A stretch of 64,000 bases of DNA, from assembly GCA_037442205.1 (NCBI GenBank), contig JBBIQS010000024.1, forward strand, positions 1 through 64,000, written 5' to 3'. Position numbers and translations under genes: made by a program. The DNA is from JBBIQS01 sp037442205. GTDB lineage: Bacteria > Myxococcota > Myxococcia > Myxococcales > UBA5297. Under the pieces are notes generated by a model. The model was not told where the DNA came from and ran no database searches. It worked only from the letters and a program-made list of their open reading frames with translations. Below, one piece after another: positions 51,340-60,707 of the stretch; the stretch's first letter is position 1; each line of letters begins with the position of its first letter.

Positions 51340-52389
51340 CTACACCGTAGCACGGACGCCGGTGTGAGGGGCGCGGTCGCCGAATTCGAGGTGGGCGGTG
51401 CCGCGGGCGGTGAGCGTGTCGAGCAGCCTGCCCTCGCGATAGACCTCGAGATCCAGGTCGGCGACCTCGCTGTTGGCGCAGTAGCTTCGCTCGCCGTCGG
51501 GGTCCTCGTAGGTGACCTGGAGCATCTTCTCGGCGGCGGCGTGGAAGCGGCCCTTGAAGGTCAGGCCGTTGGCGCTGCCCTCGAAGCGCCAGCTGGGGAA
51601 GTCGAGGTGGCTGCGGGTGCGCAGCATGTTGGGAAAGGCGTTGAGGCAGTAATCGGCGCCGCGGTAGCGGATGTAGAAGCCGCTGATCGGCCCCACTGGA
51701 CGGCCGAGCTTCTTGAGGTAGGCGCCGACGCCGTCGATGGCGCAGTCCTCGCGGCCCTGGAAGGCGCTGCAGTGGCCCCAGGCCCAGCGCTCGGCGTGCT
51801 TGCGGCCCCAGAGATGGGTCTGGCTGCCGGGCTCGCGCTGGAAGGAGACCGCCTTGCCGTCGATGGCGACCACGCCGGAGAAGCGGGCCTCGGGGGAGAC
51901 GAAGAGGACCTCGGTGGAGGCGGCCTTGAGCGCGCGCAGAGGGTAGGGGGCGAGCCAGGCCGACTGGTCGCCGCCGCTGAAGGAGAGATCCCAGGAGAGC
52001 TTGTGGCCGCCGCCCTCGATGCTGCCGCGGGCCGAGCCGTCGGTGAGCACCGCTTCTTCGATGGCCACGCCCTCCTCGCCGCGGGGGATGAGGCGGGCGA
52101 TGGGGAAGCGCTCCTTGATGCCGAAGCTGCGGGAGGGATCGGCGGGATCGAAGACGTGGCCCCACAGCTCGCAGAAGGCGGGGGCGTCGATGGGGGCATC
52201 CATGGTGTAGCGCAGCCAGAAGCCGAGGCCGGAGGGGCGGTGATTGAAGGTGAGGTAATAGGCCTCGTAGTGGCCGCGCTGGCCCTTCCAGCGCAGAAGG
52301 TTGGCGCCCTGGCGGGCGACGACGATTCGGCTGACGGCGCTGATGAGATCCATGACCTGGCAAGCATACGCCGGCTCGGGCGCGGCCAT
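51340..52389 (-). CDS. AttH/CrtC-like lipocalin-type protein
   Basis: 349 residues from the ATG read from 52389 (GGGAG upstream); an internal ATG at 52353 is possible. The beta-rich sequence with FNHRPSGLGFWLRYTMDAPID, ELWGHVFDPADPSRSFGIKERFPI, LSWDLSFSGGDQSAWL and WAWGHCSAFQGREDC matches the duplicated-lipocalin layout of AttH, carotenoid 1,2-hydratase and tocopherol-cyclase-like proteins. There is no signal peptide. The substrate is unknown; a hydrophobic ligand is likely. It ends 31 bases upstream of the GTPase gene, so the two probably form an operon. Confidence 0.55.
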   Translation of the reverse strand: MAAPEPAYACQVMDLISAVSRIVVARQGANLLRWKGQRGHYEAYYLTFNHRPSGLGFWLRYTMDAPIDAPAFCELWGHVFDPADPSRSFGIKERFPIARLIPRGEEGVAIEEAVLTDGSARGSIEGGGHKLSWDLSFSGGDQSAWLAPYPLRALKAASTEVLFVSPEARFSGVVAIDGKAVSFQREPGSQTHLWGRKHAERWAWGHCSAFQGREDCAIDGVGAYLKKLGRPVGPISGFYIRYRGADYCLNAFPNMLRTRSHLDFPSWRFEGSANGLTFKGRFHAAAEKMLQVTYEDPDGERSYCANSEVADLDLEVYREGRLLDTLTARGTAHLEFGDRAPHTGVRATV

Positions 52390-52462
52390 GGAGGAAACTC
52401 CCGGTAAAAACCGTCAGGTACAAATCTTGGGGGCCCGTGAACCCTGTGGTATTCCGGACTCG

Positions 52463-52870
52463 ATGGCCGGTCCGCGCGACAAAGATCCGAAGAAGGGCCA
52501 GGGGCAGCTGGAGCTGCCGCTGCGTCCCCGCGCGCTGTCGAGCGTCGGGCCGGGTCCGAAGCCGGTGGCTCAGGCGTCGGGCGCGACCCCGGCCCGGCCG
52601 TTCCGGGTGATCCGCGGAGAAGGGCAGAAGCGCGACGAGACGCTGCGCAGCCGCGACGACGTGGCCCGGCTGCTGGTGGCCGCCGCCGCCGACATGATGC
52701 TCAAGCGCATCAGCGTCGAGCGGGCGGACGAGATCGAGAAGCGCATCGACAAGGTGATGCGGCTGTTCGACATGGTCGATCGCAATCCGGTGATGATGGC
52801 CTTGCTGCGGCGGGAGCTGGATGAGCTCGAGGCCATCTGGCGCGAGGGACAGCGGAAGCGGAAGACGTGA
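52463..52870 (+). CDS. small charged helical protein
   Basis: 135 residues from the ATG at 52463; longer frames are unlikely because they overlap the divergent gene. A disordered N-terminus of about 55 residues with Lys/Pro is followed by helices (LRSRDDVARLLVAAAADMMLKRISVERADEIEKRI, DRNPVMMALLRRELDELEAIW). No family is recognised. It is divergent from the AttH-like gene with 73 bases between them. Confidence 0.6.
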   Translation: MAGPRDKDPKKGQGQLELPLRPRALSSVGPGPKPVAQASGATPARPFRVIRGEGQKRDETLRSRDDVARLLVAAAADMMLKRISVERADEIEKRIDKVMRLFDMVDRNPVMMALLRRELDELEAIWREGQRKRKT

Positions 52871-53144
52871 GGCGGGTGACCGCGAGTCTCTTTCCCGGAG
52901 AGTCCGATAACGTGTCGCCTACCTGACGAAACTGCTGGACGACCAGGACCCGGCTTTGCTAGGCTCCCCAAGGATTCGTTGTGGCTCGGGAGGGGCGAAC
53001 GTGGAACCTATCGCTGCTAAGAGCATCCACGTTCGAGGCTCAATCGAGCTGACTTCCTATCAGAAGTCCCTTCCGACTCCGGCGACGGAAAATCAGACCT
53101 TCCGACCTCCTTCCAGTGCCAGCGCGGCCCAGAAGGTAGACTCG

Positions 53145-54599
53145 GTGAGGAGTGTGCCCGGCTGCTGGGACAGCAGCTGGATCCTTTGCCGCGAGGGATT
53201 TTCCTGGGGTCCCAGAAACAAAATCCCTGCAAATCTAGTTCTGGCAATCTTTGCCGTCGGCCTCCAGATGGCTTGCCTTTCTCCAGTTGGAGAGATGTTT
53301 GATGGGATTGATGCAAATGGATTCGCTCAAACAGATTCAGGACAGACTCTAAGCGACTCTGGCATCGTCTCTGATTCGGGCGCTATGCATGATGGCGGAC
53401 CTTCGCTCTGCGACGCTTGCGGCCCTGAACCCACGGATGCTAGCACTGACGCATCCGAATACCCAAGCGATGGTGGCATGAATCCGGCTGATTCGGGAAC
53501 TATCACCAATGATGGCGGCGGAGCGGATGCGGGAGCGAACGGCCCTGACGCTGGTGACCTGACACCGAACGTAATGTTCATTTCCTCCGGCGATGTCCAG
53601 CCTCTCTCGCTTGGTGGGCTACAGGGGGCAGACAATTTCTGTCAGCAGTTGGCGACTGCAGCGAATCCCCCGCTACAGGGGCATTTTGTTGCGTTTCTCT
53701 CGACTTCTACGGTGAATGCACGCGACCGCCTGCGGATTCCTGGAACGACGCACGAAGCTCGAGGTTGGGTGCGAACCGACGGCAAGCCGTTTGCCGACAC
53801 GGTTTCCTCCCTCTTCGATCAGGTGAGAGGTGGCGCGGTCTACTATCCGCCACTCCTTGATGAGAATGGGAATGAGGCACCCACTCGCCCTGTCATGACC
53901 GGAAGCAACCGGGCAGGGAAGGTTAGTGCGGGGAAGACTTGCGCGGACTGGAAAGGCTGGACCGGCGAATATGACGGGGGCGAAGCCGCGGGAGGAACAT
54001 TTGAGTGGTCGAGCAACTGGACCCGGGCATGCAGCGTGGCTGCAAGACTCTATTGCTTTCAGACTGATTTCAACACGGTTGTTCGGCCGCAGATTCCTCC
54101 TCCGGGCTCGAGGAAGGCGTTCCTAAGTTCTACGGCGCCAGCCATCGGCGGGGGAATTGCTGGGCTCGACGCTCATTGCATGTCGGATGCGGCAGGACAT
54201 GGGCTGCCTGGGAATTTCAAAGCACTGGTTGCTGGTAACGGCATGTCGATGGTCACCGGCAGGTTCAACCTTGCGGGATCTCCATGGTTTCGCATAGATG
54301 GAGTGCAACTTGTAACGGCGGGAGCGGACCTGGGACAGCCAGGTGGTCGACTGCTCGCCGCCCCTAACGTTCGCTCCGATGGAAGGTACGCATTTCTGAA
54401 TGTTTGGACGGGAACACCGGCAAATGGGGATGCCCTCTCTCTTGGTGCGGCGGATACAACCTGTTCAGATTGGTTCAGAGCTGGCTCCAGCGAAATCGGA
54501 GGCATGGGGGACGCGGCCAGTTCTCGGGGTTGGTCTAGCTTCTCCGCGAGTTGGTGTGATTGGGCGAGCACAGCCCCCGTATATTGTTTTGAAGAATGA
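53145..54599 (+). CDS. lipoprotein with two DUF1554-like lectin-type domains
   Basis: 484 residues. The start is uncertain: the GTG at 53145 (AAGG eight bases before) is preferred over the long upstream frame, which has no ribosome-binding site. The export signal is IPANLVLAIFAVGLQMAC. A linker rich in DSG/DAG and Asp-Ala (TDSGQTLSDSGIVSDSG) follows, then two copies of a domain of about 140 residues. The first (VMFISSGDVQPLSLGGLQGADNFCQ to ARLYCFQ) and the second (KAFLSSTAPAIGGGIAGLDAHCM to APVYCFEE) follow the DUF1554 pattern, F.SS....GG..GAD..C......G.F.A.LS, with a Trp/Cys-rich end. This is the first gene of the GC-poorer strip. Confidence 0.75.
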   Translation: MRSVPGCWDSSWILCREGFSWGPRNKIPANLVLAIFAVGLQMACLSPVGEMFDGIDANGFAQTDSGQTLSDSGIVSDSGAMHDGGPSLCDACGPEPTDASTDASEYPSDGGMNPADSGTITNDGGGADAGANGPDAGDLTPNVMFISSGDVQPLSLGGLQGADNFCQQLATAANPPLQGHFVAFLSTSTVNARDRLRIPGTTHEARGWVRTDGKPFADTVSSLFDQVRGGAVYYPPLLDENGNEAPTRPVMTGSNRAGKVSAGKTCADWKGWTGEYDGGEAAGGTFEWSSNWTRACSVAARLYCFQTDFNTVVRPQIPPPGSRKAFLSSTAPAIGGGIAGLDAHCMSDAAGHGLPGNFKALVAGNGMSMVTGRFNLAGSPWFRIDGVQLVTAGADLGQPGGRLLAAPNVRSDGRYAFLNVWTGTPANGDALSLGAADTTCSDWFRAGSSEIGGMGDAASSRGWSSFSASWCDWASTAPVYCFEE

Positions 54600-54705
54600 A
54601 TGGTGCGAAGGGCGCCCGAGGGAATCGGAGCATTGACAGACGATATGGTGGAAACCGAGACCGGTGTCTGGCCGGCCGGTAAAATTGTAATGGAGGGTGG
54701 CGAAT

Positions 54706-57700
54706 ATGCAGCGAAAGATTTGGGTGGTGCTGTGGCTAATCCTCGCGGAGTGTGCGTGCGGATCGAAGCGGGCGCTCGACGACGACCTCGGAACTAGTCA
54801 GTACGAGTTAACGTGCAGCATCTCGAACCCAATCTGTTGGACCACTGCGGGTGGAACGCGGTGCAGTTGCCCGAGCCATTCCTCCTGTCAGTACTATGGT
54901 GCCCCGAACAACAGCAGCAAGGCTTGTCTCTGTAATGCGGGCTGGCACTACGACGGCGTGAGTGCCTGCGTCAGTGACTGCCTGACGAACAACGGTGGAT
55001 GTGGGACCAATGCGACCTGTGGCAACGATGCAACGACCGGGCTGGTCAGCTGCACGTGCGATATGGGGTATACGAAGATAAACGGGATCTGTACTAGCAT
55101 TTGTGATGTCCCCAGTATGAATCCCTGTGGCCCGAATGGTGGCTGCATGGTGAACCCCGGGGGGCTGGTGACTTGTTATTGCCTTCCGGGTTATGCCGGC
55201 ATGCCGTGTGCCGATATTGACGAGTGCGATGCCAATCATCCAACCACGTGCAATAGAAATCTTGCGTATGGGCGCTGCACGAATTCGCCGGCAGGCAGCT
55301 ACACCTGTACCTGCAATCCGGGTTTCCAGCTCTCAGGCAATGGCACCTCGGCCACCTGCGTGGATGTCCCTGAATGCACCAATGGATCAGACCCTTGTCA
55401 AATCGGCGCCGGTCACGCAACGCGATGCATCGAGGTCACTGGGAGTTATAGTTGCGAGTGTGCCACGGGATACGAGTCCTCGACGGTTGGCGGCCGGCTG
55501 ACCTGCACAGATATCGACGGATGTGCCAACCATCCCTGCTTCGCGGGCGTAAGCTGTGCTGATGTGCCTGCGCCGGGGACGGGATTCACCTGTGGACTAT
55601 GTCCTTCCGGCTACTCGGGCAACGGGATCACCTGCAGCGACGTGGACGAGTGCCAGGCCAACAATGGCGGGTGTGATGCCAATGCCACTTGTGCCAATAC
55701 ACCAGGTTCGCGCACCTGCACCTGTAAACCTGGCTGGTCCGGCAACGGGATAAGCTGTACCGATGTGGACGAGTGCCAGACCAATAACGGAGGGTGCGAC
55801 GCTAATGCCACTTGTGCCAACATGCCAGGTTCGCGCACCTGCACCTGCAAACCTGGATGGACTGGCACTGGGCTGTCCTGCTGCGACGTGGATGAGTGCC
55901 TGACCAACAACGGTGGCTGCGGCGCAAACGCGCTGTGTGAGAACAGTCTGGGCTCCTTTCATTGCACTTGCCTCAGCGGCTACATGAGGGTTGGTGACAA
56001 CTGCGAACCTGATGCGGACGGAGACGGGATACCAGAAAAGGGTTATCTCACCTCTTGTTCGGTCTGGCCACCTTTGGTGGGTTCGTCGCCCTCGAATTGT
56101 AATGACAATTGTCCCCTGGTGGCGAATGCCGGCCAAGAGGATTGGAACGCAGACGGTTCAGGAGATGCCTGCTCGGATGCGGACGGCGACGGGATTCTCG
56201 ATTCAGTGGACAACTGCCGAACGGTAGCCAATTGCGACCAGGCCGATATGGATACCGACGGAATAGGGGATGCTTGCGACATCGATGATGATAATGATGG
56301 AATCTGCAATCCAGGCAAGGCCGGGCCTGGGTGTGTCGGTTCGGACAACTGCCCACTCATCGCCAATCAGAATCAGAAAGATTCTGATTTCGATGGCGTT
56401 GGTGACGCATGCGACAACTGTCCACTTGACTGGAATCCAGACCAAGCCGACTCGGACCTGGATCTTCGTGGCGATATTTGTGACACGGATCGCGACGGGG
56501 ATGGAATTCCGGAGTACGGGTTTGCTGTGACCTGTAGCGGTGGAGCAGTGCAGGGCTGTCGCGACAATTGTCCGGACGACAAGAACCCCGATCAAGCGGA
56601 TCTTGATAACGACGGAATCGGCGACATCTGTGACTACGACGCAGATGGCGACGGGGTGCCGGACTCGCTGGAGCAAAAAATCGGATCGAATCCACGAGCG
56701 AAGGATAGCGATAACGATGGGATTCTAGACGGAGATGAGTTGGCGCTCGGGCTCGATCCTACCAAAAGCGATACCGATGGGGACGGGGTGCTCGATGCTG
56801 ACGAGATAGGCCTGCCGCTTGCGGCGCGGGGTCTTCCGCTGCCGGAGGGGTATACGCCGAAAGATGACAACAACGATGGGGTTAACAACGCCCGGCAGCC
56901 GGGAGGCGATGCAAGCTCGCAGCAGTCAGCGGCTCCGTCTGGGCTTTGGCTCGTGACGCTAAATGGTTCTCTTGAGAAGCGAGAAGACTTCTCAGGGTTC
57001 ACGACCACGACTTGCGGAACCCAGCTTGACAAGCATGAGACAACGATTGCTGACGTCAACGGACTACGGGCGTTGGTACTCATCCGTAACGACCCCGGTC
57101 TTGGGCTCGTGGCGGATTTCGTCAAAATTGCCGGACCGGTTGCGGATACCGAAGTTTCCTATTCCCGCTGCACATTCCAGGATGGTCGTACCCGCATCGC
57201 CGATGAATGCAACCCAAATGGCTGCCTGCTGAAGTCGGCCAGGGAAATCAGTTGCAAAGGGCGTGGGCTGCAAGCTGTCAGGGATACGGAGATCTTCTTC
57301 ACCTCGAGTCGTCCTGATTCAGATGTGTCTAATCACTGGATCCTCGGCGCTGGTCCGATGAAGCCTGCCCTTCGCGAGATCGCCGTGGCGATCAAAGACC
57401 TGCAGATTTGCGGCACACAGGGCTCGGCTATTACCCCGCCGGTGTCGGGAATGAACGGTTTCCCGGATGGTTACTACTTCAATGTCCCAAGGGCGCTCTT
57501 GGCGGCAGGACGGCCGTTCAAACATAGTTCTGTTAAAAAGAGATCCTATGTTTCAGGTGCGGGCCGCGCTACCACCACTGCCGTTTCAACCGCGATTGGA
57601 TCGTGGGAGCCTGTGCGCATCGACACCCCGAAGGACGTAGTGCGCGACGGAAAGAGTGCGGACAGCCAATTGACCTTCTCTCTGGATTCACCCGGGGTGC

Positions 57701-58671
57701 TTCGGGTGTCCATGAAGGCAAAAGCAACTGACGGAATGCCTGCGCACGTTTTCCAGTACATTGATGAGCATTTGCAGTGGGAGCTTGACCCTGTTGGTGA
57801 CTCGCATTCGGTGGCCGCCGGAGCTAAGTGGGTGGCTCTCGATGTTTCGCCAAACTGGCAAGCTCAGCTCTGCAGTGCTGATGATGCACTCAGAGGCAAA
57901 GGTGGGATGACGTCGGCAGTCGTCGGAACGTACACTGGGCTGCCGCGGAACAATAATGACTTTGGAAATAAAACGGTAGTCCTGAGTCTTCGCGATGAGC
58001 ATGGAAGTGCCGTGGAGATCGATCGGAAAATATTCCAGGTCTTCTTCCCCAAGTTTGGGAATAATCACCCTTGTAGTCGGAACGTGCCGGAAGATAGCCC
58101 CGTGCCGGCCATTACTCCGAACTGGTTCTGCTATTGGCCTCAACTGCACAGGCCTGCGACGGCGAACTACTATCATGAGCTTCAGGCTGAAGCCCGTAAC
58201 TGGGTTGGGAATTGTGCTCATGGCGCCTTCTTTGTGCCGCGACCGAGCTGGGAATTTGGAGGTTCAGATCCGATGATTGTTCTTTGTGATGCGGCGGCTT
58301 CAAATGCTACGATCAATGATTGTCTGGCGCTCATCGAGCACGAGAATACGCACTCAAGGTTCTGGAACGAGCAGTGGCCTACCAATGGAGAGAGCTTCAA
58401 CAAGGCGCAGACTACGGATTTGGACTGGTTTCGGGACTCCTGGGAGATTGCTAATCCAGTGAAAATATGTGATAGGGGTGGGAATTTAGGCTCCCTCTTC
58501 TTCTATTTTCATCCGGGAGTCAATGATGATACCGTGTCTCCTTATGAGGCCGATAGTTATATGGAATGTAGTGCATATGCTCAGCAGCGGGCTTGGCTTG
58601 CGTCGCACGATTTTTCATCTCAAGATTGGGCAGATCCCGGCTCTCAGGATGAATGGAAGGTGCTGCCGTGA
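54706..58671 (+). CDS. giant EGF / thrombospondin-3 surface protein with C-terminal HExxH
   Basis: 1321 residues; GGAGG lies nine bases before the ATG at 54706. The signal peptide ends near LILAECAC (the lipobox is atypical). Residues about 30-430 contain EGF-like modules, several calcium-binding (DVDECQ.NNGGCDANATC.N.PGSRTC.CKPG.), two of them near-identical neighbours. Residues about 430-700 are Ca-binding thrombospondin type 3 repeats (DxDxDGxxDxxDNC). About 600 residues follow with no recognised family. EHENTHSRFW (H1212, E1213, H1216) fits the zinc-metallopeptidase motif HExxH, with possible third ligands downstream. It may be a large secreted protease or adhesin. Confidence 0.8.
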   Translation: MQRKIWVVLWLILAECACGSKRALDDDLGTSQYELTCSISNPICWTTAGGTRCSCPSHSSCQYYGAPNNSSKACLCNAGWHYDGVSACVSDCLTNNGGCGTNATCGNDATTGLVSCTCDMGYTKINGICTSICDVPSMNPCGPNGGCMVNPGGLVTCYCLPGYAGMPCADIDECDANHPTTCNRNLAYGRCTNSPAGSYTCTCNPGFQLSGNGTSATCVDVPECTNGSDPCQIGAGHATRCIEVTGSYSCECATGYESSTVGGRLTCTDIDGCANHPCFAGVSCADVPAPGTGFTCGLCPSGYSGNGITCSDVDECQANNGGCDANATCANTPGSRTCTCKPGWSGNGISCTDVDECQTNNGGCDANATCANMPGSRTCTCKPGWTGTGLSCCDVDECLTNNGGCGANALCENSLGSFHCTCLSGYMRVGDNCEPDADGDGIPEKGYLTSCSVWPPLVGSSPSNCNDNCPLVANAGQEDWNADGSGDACSDADGDGILDSVDNCRTVANCDQADMDTDGIGDACDIDDDNDGICNPGKAGPGCVGSDNCPLIANQNQKDSDFDGVGDACDNCPLDWNPDQADSDLDLRGDICDTDRDGDGIPEYGFAVTCSGGAVQGCRDNCPDDKNPDQADLDNDGIGDICDYDADGDGVPDSLEQKIGSNPRAKDSDNDGILDGDELALGLDPTKSDTDGDGVLDADEIGLPLAARGLPLPEGYTPKDDNNDGVNNARQPGGDASSQQSAAPSGLWLVTLNGSLEKREDFSGFTTTTCGTQLDKHETTIADVNGLRALVLIRNDPGLGLVADFVKIAGPVADTEVSYSRCTFQDGRTRIADECNPNGCLLKSAREISCKGRGLQAVRDTEIFFTSSRPDSDVSNHWILGAGPMKPALREIAVAIKDLQICGTQGSAITPPVSGMNGFPDGYYFNVPRALLAAGRPFKHSSVKKRSYVSGAGRATTTAVSTAIGSWEPVRIDTPKDVVRDGKSADSQLTFSLDSPGVLRVSMKAKATDGMPAHVFQYIDEHLQWELDPVGDSHSVAAGAKWVALDVSPNWQAQLCSADDALRGKGGMTSAVVGTYTGLPRNNNDFGNKTVVLSLRDEHGSAVEIDRKIFQVFFPKFGNNHPCSRNVPEDSPVPAITPNWFCYWPQLHRPATANYYHELQAEARNWVGNCAHGAFFVPRPSWEFGGSDPMIVLCDAAASNATINDCLALIEHENTHSRFWNEQWPTNGESFNKAQTTDLDWFRDSWEIANPVKICDRGGNLGSLFFYFHPGVNDDTVSPYEADSYMECSAYAQQRAWLASHDFSSQDWADPGSQDEWKVLP

Positions 58672-59456
58672 AAGTGAGATCGCTCGTTAGTTGTGCGGTG
58701 CCGTGGGTGGTGCTGGCTGTATGTGCCGTGGCGCTTGGGGCATGCCAGGAGGGCGTTGAGCGCCTTGGCGAAGATGGGGGGCGGCGGCTTGAGGCGCAGG
58801 ATGCGGAGTATGGGCGCTTTTCCAGCCGATTGGTCGCGCTCGGGAAGGATGTTGCCGGGCGAGAAGTTGGGCTATGGGCTTTCCTTCGGAGTCTGCCGCC
58901 GGAGAGGTCTGGACATTCCTGGGAGATTGGTTCCCTTCAGGCTTCGGCTGCAAGAGCACTTGCTGCTGACATGCAAAGTCGAGAGCAGCCAGTGCGGCTG
59001 GCCATGCTTTTCAGGGACTTCTTGAGGCGCGGTTGGCCAGCGAGGAATGTCGGGGCGGACGCTCTTTTGGCGACTCCCGAGTATGTGGTGGGAGAGCAAG
59101 GTTTCTATTTGCTCGCATCGGACTCTCCGGAAGTTCTGGTTGCTGTGCTTGAGGATGTCGAGCCGAAAGTCCTTGTTCCCGTCTTGCGAGGCGTTGAGTA
59201 CGCGTGCAAGCGCTCTGGGCGATGTGGCCATATGTCGGTAGGGACGCGGCGACTGCTCCAGGGCCAGGTGATCAGGCTGTTGGAAAATAGTGATGCGGTT
59301 GTTGAGATTCAGGCCGTTAGGACGGCGCAAGAGCTGGCAAATTCGGAGGAGGAGGCAATTCGGATACTGCGTGAATTTTTACGTATTCCGGGTGTCAGTG
59401 AATCCGCGGCGCAGTTTGCAAGGGCTGTTTTGTCGGTGCGCGAGGGCGGGCGGTAA
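58668..59456 (+). CDS. lipoprotein coupled to the giant EGF/TSP3 gene
   Basis: 262 residues from the GTG at 58668, whose last two bases are the first two of the upstream TGA stop (GTGA overlap); the ATG at 58653 is an alternative. The signal peptide VCAVALGAC has a good lipobox. The mature part is helical, with HEAT-like pairs (SPEVLVAVLEDVEPKVLVPVLRGVEYAC, EEEAIRILREFLRIPGVSESAAQFARAVLS). It is translated together with the giant protein and may help its assembly or be its partner. No family is recognised. Confidence 0.7.
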   Translation: MKVRSLVSCAVPWVVLAVCAVALGACQEGVERLGEDGGRRLEAQDAEYGRFSSRLVALGKDVAGREVGLWAFLRSLPPERSGHSWEIGSLQASAARALAADMQSREQPVRLAMLFRDFLRRGWPARNVGADALLATPEYVVGEQGFYLLASDSPEVLVAVLEDVEPKVLVPVLRGVEYACKRSGRCGHMSVGTRRLLQGQVIRLLENSDAVVEIQAVRTAQELANSEEEAIRILREFLRIPGVSESAAQFARAVLSVREGGR

Positions 59457-59582
59457 CCTCTTGAAGGGCTAGGCCAACTCTCTTTTAGAGCTTTAGTAGG
59501 TTCAGCAAGGGCTGTGGTAATGGCCGAGGTCTGACCTCGGGCGGTCGCCGGCGCGAGGCTGTGGAGGGCCTGAGCAATCCCC

Positions 59583-60446
59583 TCAAATCAGCCCCAGCAT
59601 TTCCGTCAGCATCATGTGTTGAGCCACGAGTTCGCCGAAGCGCCGTAGGAGCGGCTCCGCGCGTTCTTGGCGCATGTGCTTGAGGGCACCGTAGTAGTAG
59701 GTGCCCTGGAAGAGCAGTGAGTGGGTGCGAGCTTTTGAGGTGTTCGCCTTGAGCTTCCGATCCATGCCCAGGCTCTCTCCGGCGGCGCCGAGAAGCGTGA
59801 GCAGGGAGGTCGCCACCGCGTTCACCAGTAGTAGCCGGTCTCGTCGGCCCGGGCTCTTGATGCGAGTTGCGGAGAGCCCCATGCCGCTGTGCTCGTTCTT
59901 GGCATCCCGGAAGCTCTCCTCGATGGTGAAGCGTCGCCCGTACAGCTTGGTGGCGACGGGTCCGAGGATTGCCGGATCGCTGCACGCCAGGAACCACGGC
60001 TCCTTCATGCCCTTCGCCTTGACGAGGACGATCGCGCCGACCGGCGCGTCGGACGCGGTGACGGTCGGGTTCCGCAGCACCCGAACCCGGCCGTTCGGCG
60101 AGAGCCATTCCTTGGCGGGCCTGCGCGAACCGCTGCCGTCGCCGACGAGGATGTTGCCGCGGAAGCGGATGACGAAGCTAAAACGCAGATCGTCTTTCAG
60201 GTACTCGTACAGCACCTTGTCGCCGAAGCCGCGGTCGGCGAGAAGCGTAACCTTCACGTCCATGGGCACCGCATCGCGGAACTGCTCGAGAAGATCGTCC
60301 TCGAAGAGGTTCCGTCGCTTCTTCAACCCCGACTTCTTGACGGTCTTCCACATGAGCGGAGTTGCCCGTCCGTGGCTCGTGATCAGCGATAGCGCAATCG
60401 TTGGGGACACGATTGTGGAGTCGATGTCCCATGGGATGAAGGGCAA
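59583..60446 (-). pseudogene. IS4-family transposase, probably N-terminally truncated
   Basis: 287 residues from a TTG after AGGAGG. TIALSLITSHGRATPLMWKTV, LLADRGFGDKVLYEYL (second Asp of the DDE triad) and RRFTIEESFRDAKNEHSGMGLSATRI (third acidic residue) are clear IS4-type features. The usual N-terminal about 120 residues and the block with the first Asp (D-W-T) are not seen; the sequence begins right at that point with IPWDIDSTIVS. No terminal inverted repeats were found by eye. It lies at the end of the GC-poorer strip. Confidence 0.7.
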
Positions 60447-60542
60447 TCGGCCTCCTGATGGCGGACCTTGGGCCTTTATTGAGGGGCTCGACGGCGAAAT
60501 CTCGAAGGCGTTAGCGCTGTGGATGGCGCATTTCCTGGTCTT

Positions 60543-60707
60543 ATGGATTCTAAATTCGATCCGGTAGACTGCGGCTTCGGCGACTTAGCGGAGGCAGTGA
60601 GCCGGTTGATGCCGGGGAACCGGTGCGAATTTGATGTTCGCCGCCTTGTGCTGACGGAAGCGACGAACGCGCGAGCCCCTGTCACGACCCAAGCGAATGC
60701 TTCTTAA
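60543..60707 (+). CDS. possible small gene
   Basis: 54 residues (MDSKFDPVDCGFGDLAEAVSR, then LMPGNRCEFDVRRLVLTEA) with normal-looking composition but no ribosome-binding site and no recognised family. It overlaps the 3' end of the sigma-54 activator gene on the other strand. Confidence 0.25.
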   Translation: MDSKFDPVDCGFGDLAEAVSRLMPGNRCEFDVRRLVLTEATNARAPVTTQANAS

